Origin: an uncultured Actinomycetes bacterium
GTDB taxonomy: Bacteria; Actinomycetota; Thermoleophilia; Gaiellales; Gaiellaceae
Assembly (NCBI GenBank): GCA_903930195.1
Contig: CAIYXH010000279.1
Span: 1 to 7,328 of the forward strand
Length of the DNA stretch: 7,328 nt
Direction: 5' to 3'
The notes beneath the pieces are model-generated. The model had not been told where the DNA came from, did no database searches, and saw only the letters and a program-made list of their open reading frames with translations. Position 1 is the stretch's first letter. Every line of letters starts with the position of its first letter. Shown here one piece after another: positions 1 to 6,688 of the stretch. A program made the translations under genes and the position numbers.

Positions 1-824
1 CCCGCCGTCGCGAGGAACACGATCACGAGGCGTGTGCGCGCGACGTTCACGCCGAGGCTCGCCGCCTCCTCGTCGCCGACGCTCAGCACGTCGAGGGTGC
101 GCCGGTGGAGCAACAGGCCGACGGTGCTGACCGCGACGTAGGGCACGAGCAGCGCGATGTCGTGCCAGCCGGCGGTGTCGAGGCAGCCGAGGATCCAGCT
201 GTAGACCTCCTGGAGCGAGTCGGTGTGCTGCTGCTGCACGAACGTCTGGATGGCCGTCAGGAACGAGGTGACGGTGACGCCGGCGAGGATCAGCGTCGCC
301 GTGCTGCGCCCGGCGGTTCCGGCGGCGGTGCTGCCGAGCACGTAGGTCGCGGCGACGGCCACCGCACCGCCGCCGAACGCGGCGAGCGGGATGAGGTCGT
401 AGGAGTTGATCGCGCCGCCGCCGTAGACGACGGCGAGCGTCGTGCCGAGCCCGGCACCCGCGGCGATCCCGAGGAGGTACGGGTCGGCGAGCGGGTTGCG
501 GAAGACGCCCTGGTAGGAGGCGCCGGCGAGCGCGAGCATGCCGCCGACGAGCAGGCCGAGCACGACGCGCGGAACGCGGAGCTGCCAGAAGATCGCGCTG
601 TCCTCGGCCGTCATGTGGCTGTGGATGCCGAGCAGCGGGATGTGCGAGGCGACCTCGGTGAGGATGTCCTCGACCCCGAGGTTGACGGGGCCGACGAGCA
701 CCCCGAGGAGCGTGGCGCCGAGCAGGAAGACGACCGCGACCGTGACCGGGACCGCAAGGCGCAGAGCGGAGGGAGCGCGGGTTGCGCTCCCTCCGAGCTC
801 CGCTGCCGGGGCGGCGTCGATCAC
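1..824 (-). CDS. btuC: Vitamin B12 ABC transporter permease BtuC (FecCD family), C-terminus cut by window edge
   Basis: Membrane permease that passes cobalamin, delivered by BtuF, across the cytoplasmic membrane, powered by a BtuD-type ATPase that presumably lies just outside the window. I translated 274 codons from a GTG at 824-822. This GTG overlaps the btuF stop as GTGA, and no ATG/GTG/TTG follows until about residue 42. A hydrophobic first helix lies at about residues 22-44. The FecCD hallmark spans about 80-119 (WQLRVPRVVLGLL, then GASYQGVFRNPLADPYLLG). Further hydrophobic segments are at about 117-135, 144-163, 176-196 and 222-239. The loop GDEEAASLGV (250-259) matches the family's ATPase-coupling region. 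The family usually has about 330-350 residues, so some 60-75 are missing. The first 20 residues are a non-conserved, low-complexity extension that carries a strong inverted repeat. Specificity for B12 rather than siderophore or heme rests on the upstream cobalamin riboswitch. Confidence 0.93.
   Translation of the reverse strand, partial: MIDAAPAAELGGSATRAPSALRLAVPVTVAVVFLLGATLLGVLVGPVNLGVEDILTEVASHIPLLGIHSHMTAEDSAIFWQLRVPRVVLGLLVGGMLALAGASYQGVFRNPLADPYLLGIAAGAGLGTTLAVVYGGGAINSYDLIPLAAFGGGAVAVAATYVLGSTAAGTAGRSTATLILAGVTVTSFLTAIQTFVQQQHTDSLQEVYSWILGCLDTAGWHDIALLVPYVAVSTVGLLLHRRTLDVLSVGDEEAASLGVNVARTRLVIVFLATA
767..795 (-). repeat. Perfect 12-bp inverted repeat (stem-loop) inside the 5' end of btuC
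   Basis: The arms at 767-778 and 784-795 are exact reverse complements (CGGAGGGAGCGC / GCGCTCCCTCCG) around a 5-base loop. In the mRNA the stem starts 26 bases after the btuF stop and covers btuC codons 10-20. There is no U-run, so it is not a classical intrinsic terminator. A role in stabilising the btuF message or damping btuC translation is inference. Confidence 0.75.
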
Positions 825-1687
825 CCCTGCTCGACCTTCTTCACCGCGGTCGCGACCGTCTGCAGGAAGTCGACGATGCGGGGCCCCCAGCACGACGCGA
901 TGTCGTCGCTGACCGGCACGACGCCGCCGTCCTTCAGGGCCGGGATGCTGCTCCAGCCCGGACGCTTCTTGACGGTTGCCGCTGTCTGCGCGCAGCACTT
1001 CGTGTCGGCGAGGATCACGAGATCCGGCTGCGCGCCGACGATGTACTCCGCCGAGAGTTTCGGATAGCCGGAAGAGGCACCCTGCGCCGCGTCGGCGATG
1101 TTCTTCAGCCCGAGGAGCCCGAGCAGCTGCCCGCCGAACGTCTTCGACGTCGCCGAGTAGTAGTCCGGGCTGAGCTCCTCGTAGAAGGAGACGGGCGTCG
1201 CCGGCTTCTTCACCGAGGCGACGATCTTCGCGATTCGCTGCTTGATCGTCGTGACGGTCTTCGCGGCGCCGCCCGTCCGCCCGGTTGCCTTGCCGAGCGC
1301 CGTGATCTGCGCATAGGCGCCAGCGAGGTTCGTCGCGGGAGCCTGGAGCAGCGTCGGGATCTTGAGCTTCCCGAGTGCCGCGACGATCCCGTTCGAATCG
1401 GCCGAGAGGACGACCAGGTCAGGGTTGTAGGCAGCGATCGCCTCGGCGTTCGGGGTGTAGCCCGAGAGCTTCGAGTGCGGTGCGTTCGCCGGGTAGTTCG
1501 ACTGGTCGTCGACGGCGACGACCTGCTTGCCGGCGCCGATCGCGAACAGATCCTCGGTCGCCGTCGGCGAGAGCGAGACGATGCGGGTGGGCACGGCCTG
1601 CGTGTGCGCGCCGATCGTCATGGGGGCCACGCCGGCGAGTGCCGCGACCGTGGCGAGGGCAGCGAGCGCCCGAATACGTGTCGTCAT
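821..1687 (-). CDS. btuF: Vitamin B12 substrate-binding protein BtuF
   Basis: Extracytoplasmic binding protein (288 aa; E. coli BtuF is about 266) that captures cobalamin and hands it to the BtuC permease encoded immediately downstream. The N-terminus is a secretion signal: basic MTTRIR, a hydrophobic stretch to about residue 25, and a plausible signal peptidase I site after AHTQA (about 31). There is no lipobox cysteine, which is unusual for a binding protein of a single-membrane organism. The first-lobe signature RIVSLSPTATEDLFAIGAG and the later ITALGKATGR are typical of helical-backbone-type metal/B12 binding proteins. The C-terminal lobe has the usual RPGWSSIPAL and WGPRIVDFLQTV. Adjacent cysteines at 231-232 and one at 266 could form a disulfide. 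The ATG at 1687 follows a strong GGAGG with 7-base spacing, and that SD is locked in a hairpin downstream of a cobalamin riboswitch, which supports the B12 assignment. The stop overlaps the btuC GTG. Confidence 0.93.
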   Translation of the reverse strand: MTTRIRALAALATVAALAGVAPMTIGAHTQAVPTRIVSLSPTATEDLFAIGAGKQVVAVDDQSNYPANAPHSKLSGYTPNAEAIAAYNPDLVVLSADSNGIVAALGKLKIPTLLQAPATNLAGAYAQITALGKATGRTGGAAKTVTTIKQRIAKIVASVKKPATPVSFYEELSPDYYSATSKTFGGQLLGLLGLKNIADAAQGASSGYPKLSAEYIVGAQPDLVILADTKCCAQTAATVKKRPGWSSIPALKDGGVVPVSDDIASCWGPRIVDFLQTVATAVKKVEQG

Positions 1688-1694
1688 ACAAGAA

Positions 1695-1714
1695 CCTCCG
1701 CTTGGTAGCGGAGG
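1695..1714 (-). promoter_or_regulatory. Shine-Dalgarno-sequestering hairpin of the btuF riboswitch
   Basis: In the mRNA, CCTCCGCT (1714-1707) pairs perfectly with AGCGGAGG (1702-1695) across a 4-base ACCA loop. The 3' arm contains the GGAGG that serves the btuF ATG 7 bases further on. Folding this 8-bp stem would hide the ribosome binding site, the usual way B12 riboswitches block translation. An upstream CGGAGG (1759-1754) can pair with the CCTCCG half of the stem and could act as the competing anti-sequestrator; that part is inferred. Confidence 0.8.
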
Positions 1715-1764
1715 ATGGAAGGCTCGGGCGGCGGCGCCGCGCGAACCGCCCTTCCTCCGAGGGC

Positions 1765-1905
1765 TGCGTTCGACGACAGAGGCAGGCGACCTGGCTCGTC
1801 CCTTCCGCAGAAGGGCATCGCAGTTGCGGGACAGCGCCGGATTCGCACCGGCTTCGCTGCTACTCCATCGACCGGGGATATGTGCCCGGCAGGCGGGACG
1901 ATACC
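1765..1905 (-). ncRNA. Cobalamin (B12) riboswitch aptamer
   Basis: The RNA read on the minus strand contains the conserved core GAAGCCGGTGCGAATCCGGC (1855-1836), followed by GCTGTCCCGCAACTG, and the B12 box GAGCCAGGTCGCCTGCC (1797-1781). Visible helices include GCCGG/CCGGC in the core, CCCTTC/GAAGGG with a TGCG loop, CCGGG/CCCGG in the 5' arm, and CGTCCC (near 1899-1894) with GGGACG just before the B12 box. The family binds adenosylcobalamin or related cobalamins and represses uptake genes when B12 is plentiful. Here it precedes btuF and feeds the SD-hiding hairpin, so control is probably at translation initiation. The 5' boundary is approximate and falls at the TAG stop of the preceding gene. 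I found no convincing promoter between the two, so it may be transcribed as part of the longer operon or from a promoter inside the upstream coding region. Confidence 0.93.
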
Positions 1906-2744
1906 TAGTAGCCCCAGGTCTTCAGGTCGTTGCGGACGAGGGCGAAGTACGCGGTGGCCTTCTTCGGCAGGTCATAGCCGTGAACGAGGTACGGGCGCGC
2001 CGCGAGGACACGCGTCCAGGCGGCGTCCTGCGCCCCGAGCATGGACTCGTCGGCGAGGTACGCGGCGAGGATCCCCCGGACCGAACCGAGTCTCCGCGAG
2101 CGACGGCTCAGGTAGGCCTGCCACTGTCGGGCCGCATCCTGGCGCACGAGCGACGGGAACTGCCGGGTGATGTCGTTCGCACGACCGTCTGCGTAGCTCC
2201 AGACCTGCACCGGCATGGCCGAGTCGGCGTAGTCCGTGAACGCATAGGCGAAGCGGTCGTCCACGCTCTTCAGCTCGGTGACGCCGGACTTGTTCAGGTC
2301 GACGAGCGACGGCAGTGGGTCGCCCCACCACTTGACCCGCCGCGTGTATGACGAGGCGTGGCCCCCGGAGAGGTAGAGCACCGAGAGGAAGCAGCAGTGC
2401 GCGCCGCCCGTGTAGAAGGTGACGTCGACGTCAGGGGCCGCGTCCCTATCGAGCCGCGCGACCGCAACGCTCTTGGCGTGGGCGACGAGCGCGTTCGCCG
2501 GCATGTCGTCGGGAGCGCCGAGTTTCGTGTGGAGGAGCGTCTTCCCGTCGCGCTTCACGGTCAGCGTGAAGTCTGCGAAGCGCCGGAAGAACTCGACGCT
2601 CGAGCCGCGGTCGAGGTAGGTGAGCTGCGCGTGGGTCGTCCCGTCCGCGACCGTCTCCGTGACGATATGCGGCCCCGCTGCACACGCGGCGGGGACGAGC
2701 CGGAGTGCCGTGACGGTCAGCGCTCCGACGACGAGGAGGCGCAC
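1905..2744 (-). CDS. Secreted protein with FG-GAP/VCBS-like calcium loops and a GGAHCC motif, function unknown
   Basis: A 279-aa protein from a GTG at 2744, one base after the stop of the upstream permease (TAG-C-GTG). A longer frame from ATG 2798 exists, but its extra 18 residues (MPPRLPPAPTG...) lie wholly inside the permease gene and would bury the signal peptide, so I prefer the GTG. No strong SD is visible, so translational coupling is likely. The start VRLLVVGALTVTALRLVPAACAAG looks like a Sec signal peptide; the cysteine is a poor lipobox because proline sits at -3. Residues 97-118 contain an FG-GAP-like acidic loop (D99, D101, D105) running into YTGGAHCC with adjacent cysteines 117-118. 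A second loop-like segment is VDLNKSGVTELKSVDDRF, then FAYAFTDYADSAMPVQVW. From memory this resembles uncharacterised secreted proteins of actinobacteria and cyanobacteria; no function is known to me. It probably acts outside the membrane, alongside the exporter encoded upstream. Confidence 0.8.
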   Translation of the reverse strand: MRLLVVGALTVTALRLVPAACAAGPHIVTETVADGTTHAQLTYLDRGSSVEFFRRFADFTLTVKRDGKTLLHTKLGAPDDMPANALVAHAKSVAVARLDRDAAPDVDVTFYTGGAHCCFLSVLYLSGGHASSYTRRVKWWGDPLPSLVDLNKSGVTELKSVDDRFAYAFTDYADSAMPVQVWSYADGRANDITRQFPSLVRQDAARQWQAYLSRRSRRLGSVRGILAAYLADESMLGAQDAAWTRVLAARPYLVHGYDLPKKATAYFALVRNDLKTWGY

Positions 2745-2745
2745 G

Positions 2746-3477
2746 CTAGGAGCGCTTCGTGTCGCGCCTGTAGGCGCGGGCGGCAAGCGCGGCGGCACCG
2801 ACGGTCCAGTTCGCGGTGACGAGCCAGCCCTTCCCCGACCAGCCGCTTCCGCCCAGCGAGACGTGGCTTGCCTGGACGAGCCAGAACGAGGGGATGCACT
2901 CCGCGATCGTGTGCATCGTCCCGGAGCCGATCGGGAACCAGACGCCGCCGACGAAGGCGAAGAGCGCCGTCGAGCCGCCCATCACCGGGCCGATGGAGTC
3001 GGGGGCGACGAGGTGGCCGAGCAGGATCCCGAGTGCCGCGAAGGGCAGCAGCCCGATCAGCATCAGCCAGGTCATGTGCACCCAGCGGCCTGCGGGCATG
3101 CCCACGCCGAGCGTCGCGCCGGCGATGTAGAGCAGGCCGAGGCTCATGCTCGCGACGAGGTAGGCGCTGACGATCTTCGCGCGGAAGTACTCCTTGGTCG
3201 TGAGCGGCGTGATCCGCAGCTGGCGGTTCCAGCCGACGGAGCGCTCGCCCGCGATCCGCGCGCCGGCGGAGAGCATCGCGTTCATCGAGCCGAACGCGGC
3301 CAGGCCGACCATGTAGTAGAGCGGCGCTGAGAGTCCCGAGCCGCTCAGGTCAGTGGTGTGCCGGTTCGGCGCCGCGATCAGGTAGTAGAGCCCGAGCGGG
3401 AAGCCGAACGTGAAGATGTAGAAGCGGCGGTTGCGGAGCGCGCGGCGCAGCTCGAGGCGGAGGTAGACGCTGTTCAC
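2746..3477 (-). CDS. ABC-2 type exporter permease
   Basis: Membrane half of an ABC exporter (243 aa), partner of the ATPase encoded immediately upstream. The start is GTG 3477-3475, overlapping the ATPase stop as GTGA and preceded by GAGG with 7-base spacing. After a basic cytoplasmic N-terminus (LRLELRRALRNRR) there are six hydrophobic segments at roughly 20-36, 52-71, 99-125, 134-158, 161-183 and 215-232. Between the second and third lies the typical ABC-2 loop GERSVGWNRQLRITPLTTKEYF (about 77-98). This length and layout fit DrrB/NodJ-like single-permease exporters. The substrate cannot be read from sequence; drugs, lipids or small peptides are all possible. The closeness of a secreted-protein gene 1 base downstream suggests joint action, but that is inference. 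Confidence 0.9.
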   Translation of the reverse strand: MNSVYLRLELRRALRNRRFYIFTFGFPLGLYYLIAAPNRHTTDLSGSGLSAPLYYMVGLAAFGSMNAMLSAGARIAGERSVGWNRQLRITPLTTKEYFRAKIVSAYLVASMSLGLLYIAGATLGVGMPAGRWVHMTWLMLIGLLPFAALGILLGHLVAPDSIGPVMGGSTALFAFVGGVWFPIGSGTMHTIAECIPSFWLVQASHVSLGGSGWSGKGWLVTANWTVGAAALAARAYRRDTKRS

Positions 3478-4385
3478 GCGCCGTCCTCGTCTGCGCCGCC
3501 GGTGAGCTCGATGAACGCGTCCTCGAGGCCGGCGCCCGCGATCTCGATGTCGTGGAGCTCGGGGTGAGAGACGAGCAGCGCCTTGATCGCGGCGTCGGAG
3601 TCGGAGCAGGTGAGCACGATCGCCTCGCCGCGGCGCTCGGCGCGCGAGACGCCGGCGATCTGCTCCAGCTCGGCGATCTCGACGTCGGGAAGCGTGCCGC
3701 GAATCGTGTGGGTGCCGACCATCGCCTTGATCTCGGTCGTCGGGCCGTCGGCGACGACGCGGCCGTGCGCCATCAGCACGGCGCGGTCGGCGAAGGCGTC
3801 GGCCTCCTCGAGGTAGTGCGTGGCGAAGACCACGGTCTTGCCGCTCGCGGCGAACGCGCGCATCGTGGCCCAGAACTCGCGGCGCCCGTCGACGTCCATC
3901 GCGACGGTCGGCTCGTCGAGCACGAGCAGGTCGGCGTTCGCGACGACCGCGATGGCGAAGCGCACGCGCTGGGTCTGGCCGCCGGAGAGACCCTGGGTCT
4001 TCTGGTGGGCGATGGCGGTGATTCCGGCGAGCTCGATCGCCTCGTCGACGTCGAGCGGGGAGGGGTAGAGCGAGGCCATCATCCGCACGAGCTCGCGCAC
4101 CGTGAGGTCGCGGATCACCGCGCCGGTCTGGAGCATCGCCGAGACGGAGCCCGAGTCGACCGCCTTCGCGGGCGTCAGGCCGAAGACCGTGGCGGTGCCG
4201 GCGTCCGGCTGCTGGAGGCCGAGGAGGATATCGATCGTGGTCGACTTGCCGGCGCCGTTCGGGCCGAGGAGCGCGACGGTCTCGCCACGCGCGATCGAGA
4301 CGTCGATCCCGCGCACGGCCTTCACCGTGCCGTATGACTTGGTGAGCCCGCGCAGCTCGATGCCCGTGGTCGTCCCCGTTCCCAC
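3474..4385 (-). CDS. ABC exporter ATP-binding protein (DrrA-like)
   Basis: Cytoplasmic ATPase of 303 aa that drives the adjacent ABC-2 permease. Motifs in order: A-loop Y18; Walker A GPNGAGKST (41-49); Q-loop Q86; signature LSGGQTQR (133-140); Walker B LLVLDEP (153-159); D-loop MD (163-164); switch histidine in ATHYLEEAD (H190). All catalytic residues are intact. The last 90 or so residues form the accessory domain usual in DrrA/CcmA-type exporters. The start is GTG 4385, the only ATG/GTG/TTG codon in frame ahead of the A-loop. GAGG is present, but only 2 bases away, so initiation may be weak or leaderless. This is the first gene of the leftward directon and is divergent from the helicase gene. 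No clear promoter was found for it in the 62-base gap. Confidence 0.93.
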   Translation of the reverse strand: MGTGTTTGIELRGLTKSYGTVKAVRGIDVSIARGETVALLGPNGAGKSTTIDILLGLQQPDAGTATVFGLTPAKAVDSGSVSAMLQTGAVIRDLTVRELVRMMASLYPSPLDVDEAIELAGITAIAHQKTQGLSGGQTQRVRFAIAVVANADLLVLDEPTVAMDVDGRREFWATMRAFAASGKTVVFATHYLEEADAFADRAVLMAHGRVVADGPTTEIKAMVGTHTIRGTLPDVEIAELEQIAGVSRAERRGEAIVLTCSDSDAAIKALLVSHPELHDIEIAGAGLEDAFIELTGGADEDGA

Positions 4386-4434
4386 GGCCTCAACTGTGCC
4401 AGTTCGTTCACGGTCCGGCGTGACGGTCGGGCGC

Positions 4435-4447
4435 TAGGGTGGATTAG
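4435..4447 (+). promoter_or_regulatory. Candidate -10 element for a leaderless helicase mRNA
   Basis: TAGGGT at 4435-4440 fits the actinobacterial TANNNT -10 pattern and ends 7 bases before the helicase ATG at 4448, placing the transcription start at or next to the A of ATG. No good -35 hexamer is visible. The same bases could instead be read as a poor SD (GGGTGG, 5 bases before ATG), so this is a tentative call. Confidence 0.45.
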
Positions 4448-6625
4448 ATGTCGCTTGCCGAGCCCGAGACCTATCTCGCCGATCTGAACGAGGCTCAGCG
4501 CGAGGCGGTCGTGACCACCGAAGGGCCGCTCCTCGTGATCGCAGGCGCCGGCTCGGGGAAGACGCGCGTGCTCACCTACCGCGTCGCCCATCTGCTCGCA
4601 GCGGCGGGCGCGCAGCCGAGCGAGATCCTCGCGATCACGTTCACGAACAAGGCCGCCGCCGAGATGCGCGAGCGGATCGAGGCCGCCGTCGGGCCGCGCG
4701 CGCGGGCGATCTGGGTGTTGACGTTCCACGCCGCCTGCGGCCGGATCCTGCGCCGCGAGGCGGAGCGGCTCGGCTACCGCTCGAACTTCACGATCTACGA
4801 CTCCGCCGACCAGAACCGGCTCGTGCGCCAGTGCCTCGAGGAGCTCGACCGCGACCCGAAGCGCTTCGTCCCGCGCGCGGTGCACAGCCAGATCTCGAAC
4901 GCGAAGAACCAGCTGATCGGCCCCGACGAGTACCTCGCCCGCGTCGCGAGCTTCTACGACCAGACGGTCGCCGACGTCTACGGCCTCTACCAGCGCAAGC
5001 TCTTCCAGCAGAACGCGGTCGACTTCGACGACCTGCTGATGCTCACGGTCGACGTGCTGCAGCGCTTCCCCGAGGCGCGCGAGCGCTGGGCGAAGGCGTT
5101 CCGCTACATCCTCGTCGACGAGTACCAGGACACGAACCACGCGCAGTACGTCCTGCTGACGCTGCTCGGCTCTGATCACCAGAACGTGATGGCGGTCGGC
5201 GACCCGGATCAGTCGGTCTACTCGTTCAGAGGAGCCGACATCCGCAACATCCTCGACTTCGAGCGCGACTTCCCCGGTGCGAAGACGATTCCGCTCGAGC
5301 AGAACTACCGCTCGACGAACTGGATCCTCAGTGCCGCGAACGAGGTGATCTCCCACAACCGCGAGCGCAAGGAGAAGGAGCTGTGGTCGGAGCTCGGGCA
5401 GGGCGAGCCGGTGCGCGTGATCGAGTGCGAGGACGAGCACGCCGAGGCGCGCTTCGTCGCCGCCGAGATCGCGGGGCTGCTCGAGTTCGGGACGAGCCTC
5501 GGCGAGATGGCCGTCGTCTATCGCACGAACGCGCAGAGCCGGGTGCTCGAGGACATCCTCGTGCGGCAGGGCATCGCCTACCAGGTGATCGGCGGCCCGC
5601 GGTTCTACGAGCGCGCCGAGATCAAGGACGCGATCGCGTATCTGCAGACGATCGACAACCCGTACGACGCGGTCTCGCTGAGCCGGATCGCGAACAAGCC
5701 GAAGCGCGGCGTGGGGGACACGTCCCTCGATCGCCTCACGGCCTTTGCGGACGCGTCCGGCATCTCGCTCTGGGAGGCGTTCGGCCGTGCCGACGAAGCC
5801 GGCCTCGCCGCGGCGTCGCTGAAGGCGGTGCGCGGCTTCCGTGACCTGATGCAGTCGTTGATGGCGCAGGCGCAGGACATGTCCGTCTCGGAGCTCCTGC
5901 GGACGCTCCTCGAGCGGATCGACTACGCCGAGTATCTGACCGCCGGCCTGCCGAAGTGGGAGGCCGAGGGCAAGCTCGAGAACCTCGAGGAGCTCGTCGG
6001 CGTCGCGCAGGAGTACGAAGCGGCGGCCGAGGAGCCGTCGCTCTCCCAGTTCCTGCAGGAGATCTCGCTGTACTCCGACCAGGACGCGCTGCGCGACTCG
6101 GAGTCGGGCGGGCAGGTGACCCTGATGACGCTGCACAACGCGAAGGGCCTCGAGTTCCGCGCGGTGTTCGTGCTCGGGCTCGAGGAGGGGATCTTCCCGC
6201 ACTCGCGCTCGATCGAGGAGCAGACGCTCGAGGAGGAGCGGCGGCTCTGTTACGTCGGCATGACGCGGGCGCGCGAGCGGCTCGTGATGACGCACGCGGC
6301 GCGGAGATCGCTGTACGGCCGTACCGACATGAACCTGCCGTCGCGGTTCCTCGACGAGCTGCCCGCCGAGGGCGTGGAGCGCGAGCGCCTGGCCCCGACC
6401 TCTTGGAGCAGCTACGGCGCCCCGACAGGTGTCGCGCCCGGTCGGCGCGAGGTCGCCCCGCGCACGGACGTGCCTGAGCTCTCCACGGGCGACACCGTCT
6501 CCCACGGCACGATGGGTACCGGCATCGTCCTGCGGATCGAGGCCGACGGCGTCGTCACGGTCAGGTTCGAGGACGGCATCGAGCGGCGGCTGATGCTCGA
6601 GTACGCGCCGCTGAAGAAGCTCTAG
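4448..6625 (+). CDS. pcrA: ATP-dependent DNA helicase PcrA/UvrD (superfamily 1A)
   Basis: 3'-to-5' DNA helicase for nucleotide excision repair, removal of stalled RNA polymerase and replication restart; 725 aa, the normal length for PcrA/UvrD. The full motif set is intact: Q motif LNEAQREAV (13-21); Walker A AGAGSGKT (32-39); Ia ITFTNKAAAEMRERI; Ib TFHAACGRILRREA; II ILVDEYQDTN (221-230) with DE at 224-225; III GDPDQSVYSFRGAD (251-264); IV QNYRST (285-290); V VTLMTLHNAKGLEF (557-570); VI YVGMTRARERL (602-612). Residues from about 681 to the end (GDTVSHGTMGTGIV ... EYAPLKKL) form the Tudor-like C-terminal domain that in PcrA binds RNA polymerase. This domain distinguishes it from Rep and from RecB-like relatives. 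The ATG at 4448 gives the usual short lead before the Q motif. It stands alone on this strand, divergent from the exporter genes. Confidence 0.96.
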   Translation: MSLAEPETYLADLNEAQREAVVTTEGPLLVIAGAGSGKTRVLTYRVAHLLAAAGAQPSEILAITFTNKAAAEMRERIEAAVGPRARAIWVLTFHAACGRILRREAERLGYRSNFTIYDSADQNRLVRQCLEELDRDPKRFVPRAVHSQISNAKNQLIGPDEYLARVASFYDQTVADVYGLYQRKLFQQNAVDFDDLLMLTVDVLQRFPEARERWAKAFRYILVDEYQDTNHAQYVLLTLLGSDHQNVMAVGDPDQSVYSFRGADIRNILDFERDFPGAKTIPLEQNYRSTNWILSAANEVISHNRERKEKELWSELGQGEPVRVIECEDEHAEARFVAAEIAGLLEFGTSLGEMAVVYRTNAQSRVLEDILVRQGIAYQVIGGPRFYERAEIKDAIAYLQTIDNPYDAVSLSRIANKPKRGVGDTSLDRLTAFADASGISLWEAFGRADEAGLAAASLKAVRGFRDLMQSLMAQAQDMSVSELLRTLLERIDYAEYLTAGLPKWEAEGKLENLEELVGVAQEYEAAAEEPSLSQFLQEISLYSDQDALRDSESGGQVTLMTLHNAKGLEFRAVFVLGLEEGIFPHSRSIEEQTLEEERRLCYVGMTRARERLVMTHAARRSLYGRTDMNLPSRFLDELPAEGVERERLAPTSWSSYGAPTGVAPGRREVAPRTDVPELSTGDTVSHGTMGTGIVLRIEADGVVTVRFEDGIERRLMLEYAPLKKL

Positions 6626-6645
6626 CGCGCTGCGCCCGCCACAGG

Positions 6646-6676
6646 TCGTCAACCAGTGAGCCGCCTCGGCTAGACT
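6646..6676 (+). promoter_or_regulatory. Candidate promoter of the tRNA-Val gene
   Basis: TAGACT (6671-6676) matches the TANNNT -10 pattern. A weak -35, TCGTCA (6646-6651, 4 of 6 to TTGACA), lies 19 bases upstream. The start would be near 6683, giving a leader of only about six bases. The discriminator is GC-rich (CTCGCG), as in stringently controlled stable-RNA promoters. A 10-bp palindrome TCTCGCGAGA (6676-6685) spans the predicted start. Confidence 0.5.
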
Positions 6677-6688
6677 CTCGCGAGACCC

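Noticed and set aside
767..795. Reading the btuC hairpin as an intrinsic terminator
   Set aside because: No U-run follows the stem in the mRNA direction, and the btuC frame runs straight through it into conserved FecCD sequence.
105..1708. Plus-strand open frames opposite btuC and btuF
   Set aside because: Their products are low-complexity Arg/Ala/Gly/Asp-rich sequences, and the minus strand encodes clear BtuC and BtuF plus the riboswitch.
1715..2351. Plus-strand frames across the riboswitch region
   Set aside because: The conserved B12 aptamer core and B12 box on the minus strand explain this stretch; the frames lack domains.
2358..4337. Plus-strand open frames opposite the exporter and secreted-protein genes
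   Set aside because: Shadow frames with the same compositional bias; the minus-strand ABC motifs are complete.
4322..6652. A 776-codon open frame antisense to the helicase gene
   Set aside because: It mirrors the helicase exactly; long antisense frames are expected in GC-rich genes with G/C-ending codons. Its product is a monotonous Arg/Leu/Asp/Glu/Val-rich string without a recognisable domain, while the plus frame has every SF1 motif.
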